A stretch of 64,000 nt of DNA, from the NCBI GenBank assembly GCA_910584665.1, contig CAJUBL010000003.1, positions 10,891 through 74,890 of the forward strand, in the 5' to 3' direction. The notes beneath the pieces were generated by a model, which saw only the letters and a list, made by a program, of their open reading frames with translations, made no database searches and had not been told where the DNA came from. The stretch comes from an uncultured Muribaculaceae bacterium. Its GTDB lineage: Bacteria > Bacteroidota > Bacteroidia > Bacteroidales > Muribaculaceae. Numbering within the stretch: position 1 is the first letter of the stretch; each line of letters begins with the position of its first letter. Both the position numbers and the translations under genes were made by a program. Below, one piece after another: positions 25,612 through 34,535 of the stretch.

Positions 25612-27588
25612 ATGGCACCAAATATCATTTCATTACGCATATCGGGAACGAAGGTCCGCAAGGCCGGTTTCGCTCCTCTTGTAGCCATCGGCATCATTCC
25701 TCCGGCCGAAGAACACAACCTTGACCGTTCGCTGCAGGTCTCAGAGCGTCCCGGTTTCATCCTGAAGCAGACCGGTGAATATGTGATCTATAATGCTGTA
25801 GACTGCAGGGTGCGTCCTGTCGACGATGATGCGCCCGGACGTATGAGTGTCGCCATATCCATACCGGCCGGCATGCAGCTTGCTGACGGCGCGAGTCCGT
25901 ACAGGCTGTTGATGGAAATATATAGCTTCTTCCGTCGCAATTATATGTCGCCTCTGACCGACGGCCGTGATGTCTTCACCAACGGCGAGGTCGATTCCGA
26001 GCCATTCCGAGCCATTCTTGGCCGCTACAGCCTTGAGGAACGTAAGGGCCGTTATATCGCCATGTCTCCTTCAGGAATGTCGGGACGACTGCAGTTGGCC
26101 GAGAGCAAGATGGAGGACTTCTTCCGTGATTCCCAGTATCCTGAGCTTGCCGCGTTCAAGGAGATTGAGATAGGAACCACCGGTGAGTCATCTCCGTCGC
26201 TTGATTCGATACAGGTGCCACGTCCCAAGGCCTATAAACTCAAGATCAACGGCATTGAGAGAGCCACGGTAAGCAGTATCAGCGAGCCGTTGCCGGTGAG
26301 GGCCATGTCGACTGAGACCGAGACATTCACGCCGGTGACATTCACCATCGGAGAACTGCTGGATAATGGCGGTCTGCTTGAGCGCAACGGTGCCGTGATA
26401 AGGCTCAATCCCGCTACAGAGACAATAAGCTGTGACCTTGAACGCAAGCCTATCACATATCGTGTGCATGTAAACTGGGCTGTCAACAAGGATGCCGCCC
26501 AGGTGATGAGGCAGTGGATGGAGAACGGTGATATATCCATAGTGCAGAATGGCAAGGATTATACCGCCGAACTGCTCGGTGGAAAATGCAGGATCGGTGT
26601 CCGCAATGTACGTGACGAATTCCGTGCCAGCAAAAACAGTTTCAAAGGCAACATTATACGTATCACACAGAACGTAGACCGTGACAAGCAGGAGATCGTG
26701 CTGACATTCAGTGTCATGCAGGAACGACGTACGGTCATTGTACCTGATGACCGCCGTCAGGGAGGCAATGCCGGTGACGGAATCCGGATGGGCGGTGCCG
26801 GGAAGCGGGTCGGTGACAATAACAGGATTGGAGGTAATGAGATTATAAATCAGCAGATTGCCTCAGATCATGTTATGAGAAATGATGTCACTGCCAATGC
26901 AGAACCTGAGCGCTCCTCAGGTGCTGGAACGCAGAAGGCTTTCTTCTTTGGAATTCTTTTAGGTTTTATCCTCGGACTTGCCGCTTTCTATGCTCTCAAT
27001 GAATTCCTGCTTAAAGACAAGCAGGCAGAGACTGATAAAAACGTACAGTCAGAGCAGATTGCTGAGGCCGGAGAGGTTAAGGATGCTTTGCCCGTAGAAA
27101 AATCGGTAGAGGAAGATCCTGCTCCGACAGCTGAACAGGGTACCGGTGTGGATGCCGGTGCCGGTAAAAACATTCCGGCTACTGAAACAACTCCTGTTAC
27201 GACTCCGGAACAAGCCAATAGAACACCGAATGAAGAGCCAATCAAGGTAAAACCTGACGTTCCAACCATTGATGATCTTAAGGCTCAGTTGCTTAAGTAT
27301 TATAATAATAACCAATGGCGCAAATGCCAGGAAGTGATGAATGGCAGCAAGGAGTTGAAAAAGACTTATAAAAAAGATATGGAGTGGATTATCAAGATAC
27401 GTCAGAACAAGGCATTTGATAAGGATGGATTTAAGAACCCCGAACTTACCGAAGACCAGATTCTGAATCTGCAGGCTACCGGTTATATCAGCGGTGATAT
27501 GAAGCCGACCGGAAAGTTCAATGTCGGCAGTCTTGATGATATCGCACCTTTGAAAAGAAGTGTTGAAGGAGCATTGAATGCATTCTAA
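25612..27588 (+). CDS. Large single-helix membrane protein of unknown family
   Basis: A 658-aa protein with no N-terminal signal. Residues 1-380 look like globular mixed or beta-rich domains. A Gly/Asn-rich linker (near 383-430) leads to one membrane helix at about 443-463 (FFFGILLGFILGLAAFYALNEFLL). After it comes a Glu/Thr/Pro/Ala-rich linker (about 470-555) and a C-terminal domain of about 100 residues (DDLKAQLLKYYNNNQWRKC onward). The long N-terminal part is probably cytosolic and the C-terminal domain periplasmic, joined by flexible linkers. No family recognised. It lies after the GTPase-like gene and 14 nt before the next membrane protein gene, so it may carry the cytosolic NTPases' signal to the envelope (inference). 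Confidence 0.87.
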   Translation: MAPNIISLRISGTKVRKAGFAPLVAIGIIPPAEEHNLDRSLQVSERPGFILKQTGEYVIYNAVDCRVRPVDDDAPGRMSVAISIPAGMQLADGASPYRLLMEIYSFFRRNYMSPLTDGRDVFTNGEVDSEPFRAILGRYSLEERKGRYIAMSPSGMSGRLQLAESKMEDFFRDSQYPELAAFKEIEIGTTGESSPSLDSIQVPRPKAYKLKINGIERATVSSISEPLPVRAMSTETETFTPVTFTIGELLDNGGLLERNGAVIRLNPATETISCDLERKPITYRVHVNWAVNKDAAQVMRQWMENGDISIVQNGKDYTAELLGGKCRIGVRNVRDEFRASKNSFKGNIIRITQNVDRDKQEIVLTFSVMQERRTVIVPDDRRQGGNAGDGIRMGGAGKRVGDNNRIGGNEIINQQIASDHVMRNDVTANAEPERSSGAGTQKAFFFGILLGFILGLAAFYALNEFLLKDKQAETDKNVQSEQIAEAGEVKDALPVEKSVEEDPAPTAEQGTGVDAGAGKNIPATETTPVTTPEQANRTPNEEPIKVKPDVPTIDDLKAQLLKYYNNNQWRKCQEVMNGSKELKKTYKKDMEWIIKIRQNKAFDKDGFKNPELTEDQILNLQATGYISGDMKPTGKFNVGSLDDIAPLKRSVEGALNAF

Positions 27589-27602
27589 AAAATCAGTAAA
27601 CG

Positions 27603-28472
27603 ATGAAATTTTTGAAACTTGGAGGCGTATTTGTCGCTATAGTGGCGGTTTTAGTACTGTTGCTCAACTGGGGTTCGATATTCTCTTCGACATCATCTGA
27701 GGAAGAATTCTCAAGTGATGATCTTATTGATGTCGAACAGCGTTGCAGCCGTATACGTACTGCGTGGAATGAGAATAACGCCTGGAACCGGGAGTTGTAT
27801 GACAGACAGCGTGCCGAGATAAGTCAGGATTCGGCAATGCACTATGTCTGCAGGGAAAGCTATAATGTCATCCGCACCTGTATCAGGGAAGCCGCCGTCA
27901 ACAATGTATACCGTTGTTACAAGTCGGCTTTGCAGAAGGAGACATATTCCCACAGCAAGCTTACCGATAATTTCAAGGGTATAGAGCATCTGAGGGAACG
28001 GGAACTGAATATGGCGGCCGATGACCGGGCCAAGGAGCTGAGTGCCATACACAGTCTGTATAAGCGTGTATATGATTTCGCACGGAACGAGAAGCATCCC
28101 ATTTCTCCTTCTTTCGATCCTGAGACATTGACATGGACATCGTTCAGCTCAAAACAGAATGGCATCCTCTCGACGGCACAGTCATACCGTAATAATGCTA
28201 AATTCAATGATCTGAAAGATATCCCCGGCTTTGTGTCGGCTCTTGACCAGACCCGGTTGCGTAATGTAACCGACCCTCAGCGCGGCAGTTTCTATAATAG
28301 GCTGAGCGAACAGATTACCGGTCATTTCAATGGCCTGGAGGCCAATGAAGAGAATTATAATAAGTTTAATGAGGTTTACAAGAAATATGTGGGTGAGGAA
28401 TCTTTGACTGGTGTCAAAGATATGGCGATGAGCCTGCTGAAGATGAAAAACCAACTTGAATCCAAGAAATGA
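27603..28472 (+). CDS. N-terminally anchored helical protein, unknown
   Basis: A 289-aa protein with an N-terminal membrane helix (about 6-24; GGVFVAIVAVLVLLLNW) and no lipobox or clear cleavage site, so it is probably anchored with the rest in the periplasm. The remainder is mostly alpha-helical and charged, with conserved-looking Trp, Tyr and Cys positions (AWNENNAWNRELYDRQ; HYVCRESYNVIRTCIREA). No family recognised. Its stop overlaps the next start (ATGA), so the two products are likely translationally coupled partners. Confidence 0.83.
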   Translation: MKFLKLGGVFVAIVAVLVLLLNWGSIFSSTSSEEEFSSDDLIDVEQRCSRIRTAWNENNAWNRELYDRQRAEISQDSAMHYVCRESYNVIRTCIREAAVNNVYRCYKSALQKETYSHSKLTDNFKGIEHLRERELNMAADDRAKELSAIHSLYKRVYDFARNEKHPISPSFDPETLTWTSFSSKQNGILSTAQSYRNNAKFNDLKDIPGFVSALDQTRLRNVTDPQRGSFYNRLSEQITGHFNGLEANEENYNKFNEVYKKYVGEESLTGVKDMAMSLLKMKNQLESKK

Positions 28473-29590
28473 CAGAATGTATGTTTAGACACTGTATTTT
28501 AGCTCTCTGCCTGACGGCTGCTACCGTTTCGTTCAGTATGGACGCACAGAAAGCCAGGGGCTCGAAGCCGGCATCGGTCACCGTAGCCAGAACCGGTGAA
28601 CCGTCAGGAGATGAAGACAAGATAAGGGAGCTTCTTGAAGAGAATCATGAACTCAACAAGCAGCTTAAGGAGAAGAACAAGGCTTTCGAGCGTCTGACTG
28701 AAGACTACAATAAACTTAATAAAAAATATGAAAGTCTGGATGGCAAGGTCGCAGACGCAGACGCACGGGCCTCAGAGCTGAGGCATGAGCGCGATTCGCT
28801 TAAACAGGTGATCGTATCGTTGGAGAAAGGCCGGCAGGCTCTGGCCGATGCCAAGGCAGCCGATATGCAGAATACCATTGATTCGCTTGGCCGTGAACTT
28901 GTCAATGCGAACAAGGCTCAGGATGGACTCGTTGCCGAGAATACGCAGCTCGGTAAAAAACTGGCTGAGACCGATGGTGAGCTGAGGCAGCTGCTGGTCT
29001 TCAAGCGTGATTATATAAAAAATCTGGCAAGTGTCTATACCCGTAACTGGGCTTCTAAACAATTCTCTCAGATTGACTCGGCGGAACTCGATAATATTGT
29101 TGCCGATTGTAATCGGTATGCATCTGAGGATATCGGTGTAGGTGTTCAGCTTGAGAAACTGCTGGAACTTCAGTCTCAATATAAGGCATATGCTGAAGGT
29201 GAGAGATGTCTCGTATCAGAGTATGACCGTGGCAATGTGGCGTCGGTCGGTTCGAGGATAGCCGGCATGCGTGCTGATGTGCCTCCTGTGCGAAAGCAGG
29301 AGATGGACGATCTGTACAGCATGCTGGGCAGTTACAAGGCGAGCGTGTCGGCATTCCAGCTTCTGATTAGAAACATCGATGAATCGAGCGAGGGTTATGA
29401 TACCCATATCATGGCAAGACCGTTTGTCGAAGCTACACTTGAACAGGATGACAATAAGAAACTCATTGAGTCGGTCAGGAAAATTCCGTGGCTCGATGAT
29501 CAGCTTGATCTCTACCTGAAAGCTCTTGACAGGGACTGTAAGGCCAGGAATGAAGTCCATGATCTTATTCTCGGTCTGAAAATCATGTAG
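28469..29590 (+). CDS. Exported coiled-coil protein, unknown
   Basis: A 373-aa protein with a signal peptide (about 1-27; FRHCILALCLTAATVSF) and a long coiled coil at about 50-180 (NHELNKQLKEKNKAFERLTED and following heptads). A helical C-terminal domain of about 190 residues follows. Its layout resembles the first gene of this operon but without the lipobox. The start overlaps the previous stop by ATGA; a second Met at residue 5 is an alternative start. Likely periplasmic, perhaps a spacer or tether across the periplasm. No family recognised. Confidence 0.83.
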   Translation: MTECMFRHCILALCLTAATVSFSMDAQKARGSKPASVTVARTGEPSGDEDKIRELLEENHELNKQLKEKNKAFERLTEDYNKLNKKYESLDGKVADADARASELRHERDSLKQVIVSLEKGRQALADAKAADMQNTIDSLGRELVNANKAQDGLVAENTQLGKKLAETDGELRQLLVFKRDYIKNLASVYTRNWASKQFSQIDSAELDNIVADCNRYASEDIGVGVQLEKLLELQSQYKAYAEGERCLVSEYDRGNVASVGSRIAGMRADVPPVRKQEMDDLYSMLGSYKASVSAFQLLIRNIDESSEGYDTHIMARPFVEATLEQDDNKKLIESVRKIPWLDDQLDLYLKALDRDCKARNEVHDLILGLKIM

Positions 29591-29631
29591 ATCGGTTGAA
29601 ATATAACACTCTACTCCCAATACTCGTAAAT

Positions 29632-30837
29632 ATGAATATCAAGATTAAAGCTACCGGTATTGCCTGCATGCTGGGCGATGACTATGACCGCGTGTACACG
29701 GCCCTGACCCGACAGTTCGGCAAGGGATCGGACTGTCTGTTTACCGAGCGTATTGCCGGCCATGAGTATCTTCAGTGGGTTCTTCCCGGTGACGGCTGGA
29801 CGGCATTGGCCCAGAGTGATCCTATAATGGGTGCTCAGGTACGGGAAGAGCTGAAACTGCGCCGTCAGTCGGTGATGGGCCGTTTCGGTGCCAATGTCGA
29901 TATGGCAAATCGTGTTCTTACCGTTCCCGATGACGAATACATATACTACAAGGCCGATGCCGCCGGCAATATTGATATCAAGTTCACTGCCTGGGGATAC
30001 CGTTATCCCGAACGTGTCGACGGTGGCAACGCCACCGGCGTGATCACCCCCAATGCCACGACCGAGAATATATCGGTGAGGATCGTCAACAATGGCAGGC
30101 CGGTGTCTGGCAAGACATTCAAGATCAATGATTTCAAGCGCGTTACCGATAAGGACGGCATGCTCTGTATAGGCAATCTGCCTGTTGGCTATCAGTTTGA
30201 TATCGAGGTTGACGGTACGAAGCGCCATTGTGTCGTGACGGCCGGCGAGAGTATTGTCGAGTTTGACTGTACGGTCTATGCCGATGTCGATATAAATGTC
30301 TTGAAAGACGGTTCGCCGGCAGGCGGTGCCGTCGTATCGATAGATTATGACGGCAGTTCTCGGGAAGTTACTGCCGATGCGCAGGGTCACGCTGCGGTGC
30401 GTATGCCGTTGAGTCCTGACGGAGTTCTCTGCACTGTTACTGTTGAGGAAGAAAAACAGCAGCGGTCGTTGCGTATGGGACCGAATGTTTTTGATTTCTC
30501 GCTGATTTCGCCTGTCGTCGTTCCTCCGGTAGTTCCGCCAGTCGTGGAAGAGGAAGAGAACGCCGATCCCGAGGAAGAGAAAGAGGAGGAGAAAAAAGAA
30601 GAGGAAAAGCCGGAAGAAAAACCGGAGGAAGGAACTAAAGAGGAAGAGAAACATGAAGAGAAGCCTGAAGAGGAAGATGTTAAGGAAGAGGAGAAGAAGA
30701 AACCTGAAGAAGAGCCCGGTGAGGATGACGGCAAATCATCGGGTGTGGGCATACTGCCGATGATCCTGCTGTTGCTCGGCCTCGTTGTCCTTACTGTTCT
30801 GACATATTATCTGGGATGGTGTATGCTTTTCGGATAA
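29632..30837 (+). CDS. Ig-like repeat protein with acidic linker and C-terminal tail anchor
   Basis: A 401-aa protein without signal peptide. Residues 1-135 form a domain shared with the protein at 31157 (MNIKIKATG start, LPGDGWTAL, VPDDEYIYY, AWGYRYPERV). Two beta-sandwich repeats follow (about 145-215 and 220-300), each with a GxPVSGKTF or GSPAGGAVV loop and a TDKDG/TADAQG turn, like carboxypeptidase-regulatory or CNA-B folds. A Lys/Glu/Pro-rich stretch (about 310-372) leads to a C-terminal membrane helix (about 377-397). With no signal and a tail helix, the body should be cytosolic. The ATG at 29596 is rejected because the paralogue aligns from 29632. The function is unknown. Confidence 0.83.
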   Translation: MNIKIKATGIACMLGDDYDRVYTALTRQFGKGSDCLFTERIAGHEYLQWVLPGDGWTALAQSDPIMGAQVREELKLRRQSVMGRFGANVDMANRVLTVPDDEYIYYKADAAGNIDIKFTAWGYRYPERVDGGNATGVITPNATTENISVRIVNNGRPVSGKTFKINDFKRVTDKDGMLCIGNLPVGYQFDIEVDGTKRHCVVTAGESIVEFDCTVYADVDINVLKDGSPAGGAVVSIDYDGSSREVTADAQGHAAVRMPLSPDGVLCTVTVEEEKQQRSLRMGPNVFDFSLISPVVVPPVVPPVVEEEENADPEEEKEEEKKEEEKPEEKPEEGTKEEEKHEEKPEEEDVKEEEKKKPEEEPGEDDGKSSGVGILPMILLLLGLVVLTVLTYYLGWCMLFG

Positions 30838-30873
30838 TCTATTGTTTAAAATCACATTAACTACCATTATATC

Positions 30874-31146
30874 ATGCCCGGTATTATTTTCTTTACAGTG
30901 CTGTTCCTGCTTAATGTTGTGGCCTTCCTGCTATACGGCCTCGACAAACACAATGCCTGTTATAAAAAGTGGCGGTATCCCGAGATACTGTTGCTGGGAC
31001 TGGCGATACTCGGCGGTGCCTACGGTGCAGGAATGGGGATGCTCCTGTTCAGACACAAGACACGCCATCCGTCGTTTATCATAACGGTATCCATAAGTTT
31101 TGTCATATGGATGGTTATTTTGGGTATAATCTGTCTGCTCGCCTAA
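30874..31146 (+). CDS. DUF1294 family small membrane protein
   Basis: A 90-aa protein with three hydrophobic helices (about 4-20, 38-58, 68-88) and the family signature: LYGLDKHNA after helix 1, WRYPEILLLGLAILGGAYGAG, and RHKTRHPSF before helix 3. DUF1294 proteins occur widely in bacteria, and their function is not established. The gene is placed between the two paralogous Ig-like repeat genes (36-nt and 10-nt gaps), so it is a true operon member here. Confidence 0.88.
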   Translation: MPGIIFFTVLFLLNVVAFLLYGLDKHNACYKKWRYPEILLLGLAILGGAYGAGMGMLLFRHKTRHPSFIITVSISFVIWMVILGIICLLA

Positions 31147-31156
31147 ACTTACAGTC

Positions 31157-32392
31157 ATGAATATAAAGATAGGCGTTAACGCTGTAACCCGTGTCGTTGA
31201 CACAAAGGTGCCCATGGAGCAGGTATACAAGCTGGTGCAGACTGCGGCGGCCGGTGCCCGTATTCAGCTCTGTCCTTTTACGGCCGGTGCCGGTTACCTG
31301 CAGTGGTCGCCTGACGGTGACGGCTGGGTGAGGTTCAGAGATCTTGATGATACAGAGAAAGGTATTGTCGCTCAGGATTTCACTGTCCGCCGACAGCACA
31401 TGATCGATGCACTGAAAGGGGCTCCGCTTGCCGGAGATATCCTTACCGTACCGTCTGATGAGTTTCTGCTTGTAAGGCATAACGGAGCTGACTATGACAT
31501 AGCATTGGCCGCCTGGGGATACCGTTATCCGGACAGGGCTGCGGGACTGGAGCTGAATTCCTGGAAATCAAACACTAAGTATCAGGAGGTAAACATTGAG
31601 TTCATGTGGGACGGGAAACCGATACCCAACATGCCGTTCACACTCGAGGGGTTCGCTCATTTCACTGATATGGAGGGCATATTTCATGTTGACCGTCCTC
31701 TGCCGGTAGGTATGCGGTACAGGCTCCACACCTCGGGTAATCCTGTTCCTTCGGCCGAGGATCATTCTTTCACGCTGACCGTGGAACAGAATAAGGACCG
31801 ATATAGTTTTGATCTCACACAACTGTTTGATATCGAGGTTGTGGTGACTGAAGACGGCTTTCCGTTGTCGGGTGCTGAGTGTGATGTGGAGTTTGGCGGC
31901 CGTCACGAGCGGCTTGTGACCGATGTCTCGGGCCGAGCCATGCTGCGGCTTCCCCTCGTGAGGGATATCGTGGGACATATAGAGCCAGTCCAGCCTCAGT
32001 GTGTGACTACATGCCGTGGCAGGGTACTTGATTACATTCCCCGTTTTGCCGATGAGTCGCATACTTTTGAATTTGACTTTGAGGGGGAGAAGGTCGTTGT
32101 GCCGGAGCCGCCTGTTGTAGCGGAAGAGGTGCCGGAACCCGAGAAGCCCGTGGTCCCGGATCCTGAGACGGTTACAATAACTATCCTCGACTATGAGGGA
32201 TATCCGGTGGCGGATATGCCGCTTAAACTTAAGGCCGGGGCCAAAGGTGTGCTTGATCTCAGAACAGATGACAAGGGTACTGTCACGGTTCCGGCCGATA
32301 TGCTGACCGACAGGAAGAAGGTCAATATCAGTTTTACGGTCACTCCCGAGTATCAGGAGTCTCACGATATCCATTATTACAAGAAGAAGTAA
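31157..32392 (+). CDS. Ig-like repeat protein, soluble paralogue
   Basis: A 411-aa paralogue of the protein at 29632, sharing the N-terminal domain (MNIKIGVNA, SPDGDGWVRF, VPSDEFLLV, AWGYRYPDR; about 1-135). It continues with beta-sandwich repeats: about 145-215 (GKPIPNMPFTLEGF), 220-300 (GFPLSGAECDV) and, after a Pro/Glu/Val linker, a third at about 335-405 (GYPVADMPLKLKAG). It has no signal, acidic tail or tail anchor, unlike its paralogue. The repeats resemble regulatory domains of carboxypeptidase type, which usually bind partners. Possibly the soluble partner of the anchored paralogue. Confidence 0.82.
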   Translation: MNIKIGVNAVTRVVDTKVPMEQVYKLVQTAAAGARIQLCPFTAGAGYLQWSPDGDGWVRFRDLDDTEKGIVAQDFTVRRQHMIDALKGAPLAGDILTVPSDEFLLVRHNGADYDIALAAWGYRYPDRAAGLELNSWKSNTKYQEVNIEFMWDGKPIPNMPFTLEGFAHFTDMEGIFHVDRPLPVGMRYRLHTSGNPVPSAEDHSFTLTVEQNKDRYSFDLTQLFDIEVVVTEDGFPLSGAECDVEFGGRHERLVTDVSGRAMLRLPLVRDIVGHIEPVQPQCVTTCRGRVLDYIPRFADESHTFEFDFEGEKVVVPEPPVVAEEVPEPEKPVVPDPETVTITILDYEGYPVADMPLKLKAGAKGVLDLRTDDKGTVTVPADMLTDRKKVNISFTVTPEYQESHDIHYYKKK

Positions 32393-32445
32393 GAGTGTGT
32401 TTGAATTTAACACGCTTTAAGAGTTTTAATAAAAAATAACGGGAT

Positions 32446-34329
32446 ATGACCAATAAAAATAACCCTACGATACGGTTCAGCCACAATATGAAATACAGGC
32501 AGGAGTATAATGCCTATACCATACAGATGAAGCGTAAGCGCCGTCCCTGGTGGCTTCTGTTGCTTCTGTTGCCGTTGTTGCTGTTTATCAAGTGTGACAG
32601 GACAATAACGGCACATTGCTTCGAGCCTGATACCGGCATCCCGGTCGGAGGCTGTGAGGTGACGATGGATTATCAGGCCCGCTGCCTGTGGAGTGACGGC
32701 CGGTTCCTCGCCACGGACAGCATTACGCGTACGGTCACTGCCGACGAGGATGGAAATGCGCGCTTCGAGGATTGCCCGTGCAGTGTGTTCAGCTATATTT
32801 TCTATGCCCTTAGCAAGGCTGCGTTCACAGCAGTCAACGGTTGTCACGAGGCCGAGGATGTAAGCTGCCTTTTCCATTATACATGGAATGTCGATCTTCC
32901 CATGGAACCAAGGCGCGAGGATCTGCATGTACAGATTGTCGATGCCGAGACCCGCGATCCGCTGCCGGACGCAGTGGTCACATACCGTTATATAGATAAT
33001 AACGAGGAGGTCACTGACTCGGCCCGCGCCGATGCTATGGGTATCGTCACGATGCCGCGCATGCGTTTCTGCGGCATGGTTGATGCCATAGAGGCCGGTT
33101 GCTACGGGTATGCCGACACTACGGTGGTTAACCGGGCATGTGCCGATCTGCTTGTGCCTGTTGACAGTACCGCCATACCGCTGAGGCCGATAAAGCAGCG
33201 GTTTACTTTCTTTGTGAAGGATGCCGAGACCAGACAGCCTATTCCCGATGCTGTATGTACCGTGAGGCTGACACGTCCGTCTGGCACAGCCGAGGCCCCG
33301 CGCACTGTACACACCAGTGTAGACGGCAAGGGTGTGGCCGCCTATGATGATGCATTCGTCCTGTCGGTGATCAATATCGATGCCGCGAAACATCATTATT
33401 ATGACGGCCGGCTTGAGGGCGGCCCATGGGTGGTCGAGAATTTTATCAGGCAGGATGATGACACGCGTACTATATGGCTTAAGCCCGAGCCATATCAGGT
33501 ACAGTTTGTCAATGTCGACAGCATCAATGGCCGGCCTATACCTAATGTAAAGAACCGTATCACTGTCACTGATCCTGCGGGCAATACGGAGACTTATGAC
33601 GAGACCAGCAACAGTAACGGCGTTTTCCCTGTGACAGCCAAGGAGGGATCACGTATAGAGATCGTTTCGGTATGCCAGCCTGATTACAGGGACAAGACAA
33701 CTGTGATAGATCATTTTGATGAGGGCGAGAAAGTGAGGATGCAGCCTGTACTTGCCGGTGTCGCTTTTAAGACGGTGAAGGATAATGCCCGTCGTCCTCT
33801 GTTGCCTGACTGCCGGCTGGCTGTGACGGGATCGATAAGCGGGGGGCTGCAGCCGTCGAACAGCGGTAGCGGCGAGTTCACGGTCATGGCCCGTTTAAAT
33901 GAACGGCTTTCTATTGTCGCTTCAAAGAGAGGTTTCTCAACTAACAGTACGACCGTAAACGGAACACCTGTCGCGAATCTGCGTAACAGGACGACAGAGA
34001 TACCGTTGAAGGAGGATCCGGTGGTGTATGAGCATACCGATGCCATCAAGGGAACGACAAAAAACTGTTATGATCTGCATGACGCTCCGAGCCGTATCAA
34101 CTTCGAGTGGGAACTGTGTGATGCATGTACGATGCTTATAGTCACCGACGGGAACGGACGTGAGATAAAACGTTTCGGCCGTAATGATCCGGCCGGCGGT
34201 GGCGGTGGTCAGCAGTATAGTCCGCCTAAGGGTTCGGCTGTGCTTACATGTTCCACCGAAGAGATATGTGTGACATCGGTCAACGTAAACGGTCACACAT
34301 GCACCTACCGCATAACCAAACTTGACTGA
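32446..34329 (+). CDS. Membrane-anchored multi-repeat beta-sandwich protein, last gene of right operon
   Basis: A 627-aa protein with a basic N-terminus (MKRKRRPWW) and one membrane helix (about 28-46), so the rest should be periplasmic. A run of Ig-like or carboxypeptidase-regulatory-like repeats follows, each opening with a pattern such as DAETRDPLPDAVVTY, DAETRQPIPDAVCTV, NGRPIPNVKN and DNARRPLLPDCRL. The last 100 residues form a distinct domain (INFEWELCDACTMLIVTDGNG, Gly-rich loop, then VTSVNVNGHTCTYRI), possibly lectin- or C2-like. The repeats match those of the two paralogues upstream, suggesting a common scaffold. Ends the ten-gene right operon; no strong terminator seen behind it. 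Confidence 0.83.
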   Translation: MTNKNNPTIRFSHNMKYRQEYNAYTIQMKRKRRPWWLLLLLLPLLLFIKCDRTITAHCFEPDTGIPVGGCEVTMDYQARCLWSDGRFLATDSITRTVTADEDGNARFEDCPCSVFSYIFYALSKAAFTAVNGCHEAEDVSCLFHYTWNVDLPMEPRREDLHVQIVDAETRDPLPDAVVTYRYIDNNEEVTDSARADAMGIVTMPRMRFCGMVDAIEAGCYGYADTTVVNRACADLLVPVDSTAIPLRPIKQRFTFFVKDAETRQPIPDAVCTVRLTRPSGTAEAPRTVHTSVDGKGVAAYDDAFVLSVINIDAAKHHYYDGRLEGGPWVVENFIRQDDDTRTIWLKPEPYQVQFVNVDSINGRPIPNVKNRITVTDPAGNTETYDETSNSNGVFPVTAKEGSRIEIVSVCQPDYRDKTTVIDHFDEGEKVRMQPVLAGVAFKTVKDNARRPLLPDCRLAVTGSISGGLQPSNSGSGEFTVMARLNERLSIVASKRGFSTNSTTVNGTPVANLRNRTTEIPLKEDPVVYEHTDAIKGTTKNCYDLHDAPSRINFEWELCDACTMLIVTDGNGREIKRFGRNDPAGGGGGQQYSPPKGSAVLTCSTEEICVTSVNVNGHTCTYRITKLD

Positions 34330-34448
34330 CGGTTGTTTTAAAGCGCAGATTCTTTCTATAGAAGGCGTTCTGAATTTATGATTAAGGTGGTTCGATGATC
34401 GCAGATTTATCTGGACCGTCCGGATAATAAAATAAACCGCAAATTAAG

Positions 34449-34496
34449 TAAAAATTTAAAGCATGGATTCTTTTGAAAAGTAATTTTCTATGCTTT
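34449..34496 (-). terminator. Possible terminator of lrgA-lrgB
   Basis: Inverted repeat AAAGCAT/ATGCTTT (34458-34464 and 34490-34496) followed on the minus strand by AAATTTTTA. It lies about 40 nt past the lrgB stop. The stem is short, so the call is tentative. The rest of the 34330-34535 gap is AT-rich and shows nothing else. Confidence 0.4.
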
Positions 34497-34535
34497 GGGC
34501 TGGGGGTATGCGGTGCCGTTTCAGTTTCGGTCTTA

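Noticed and set aside
29611..30654. 347-codon open frame opposite the Ig-like repeat gene
   Set aside because: Antisense shadow: its Phe/Leu-rich start is the reverse of the Lys/Glu-rich linker, and no family pattern is present.
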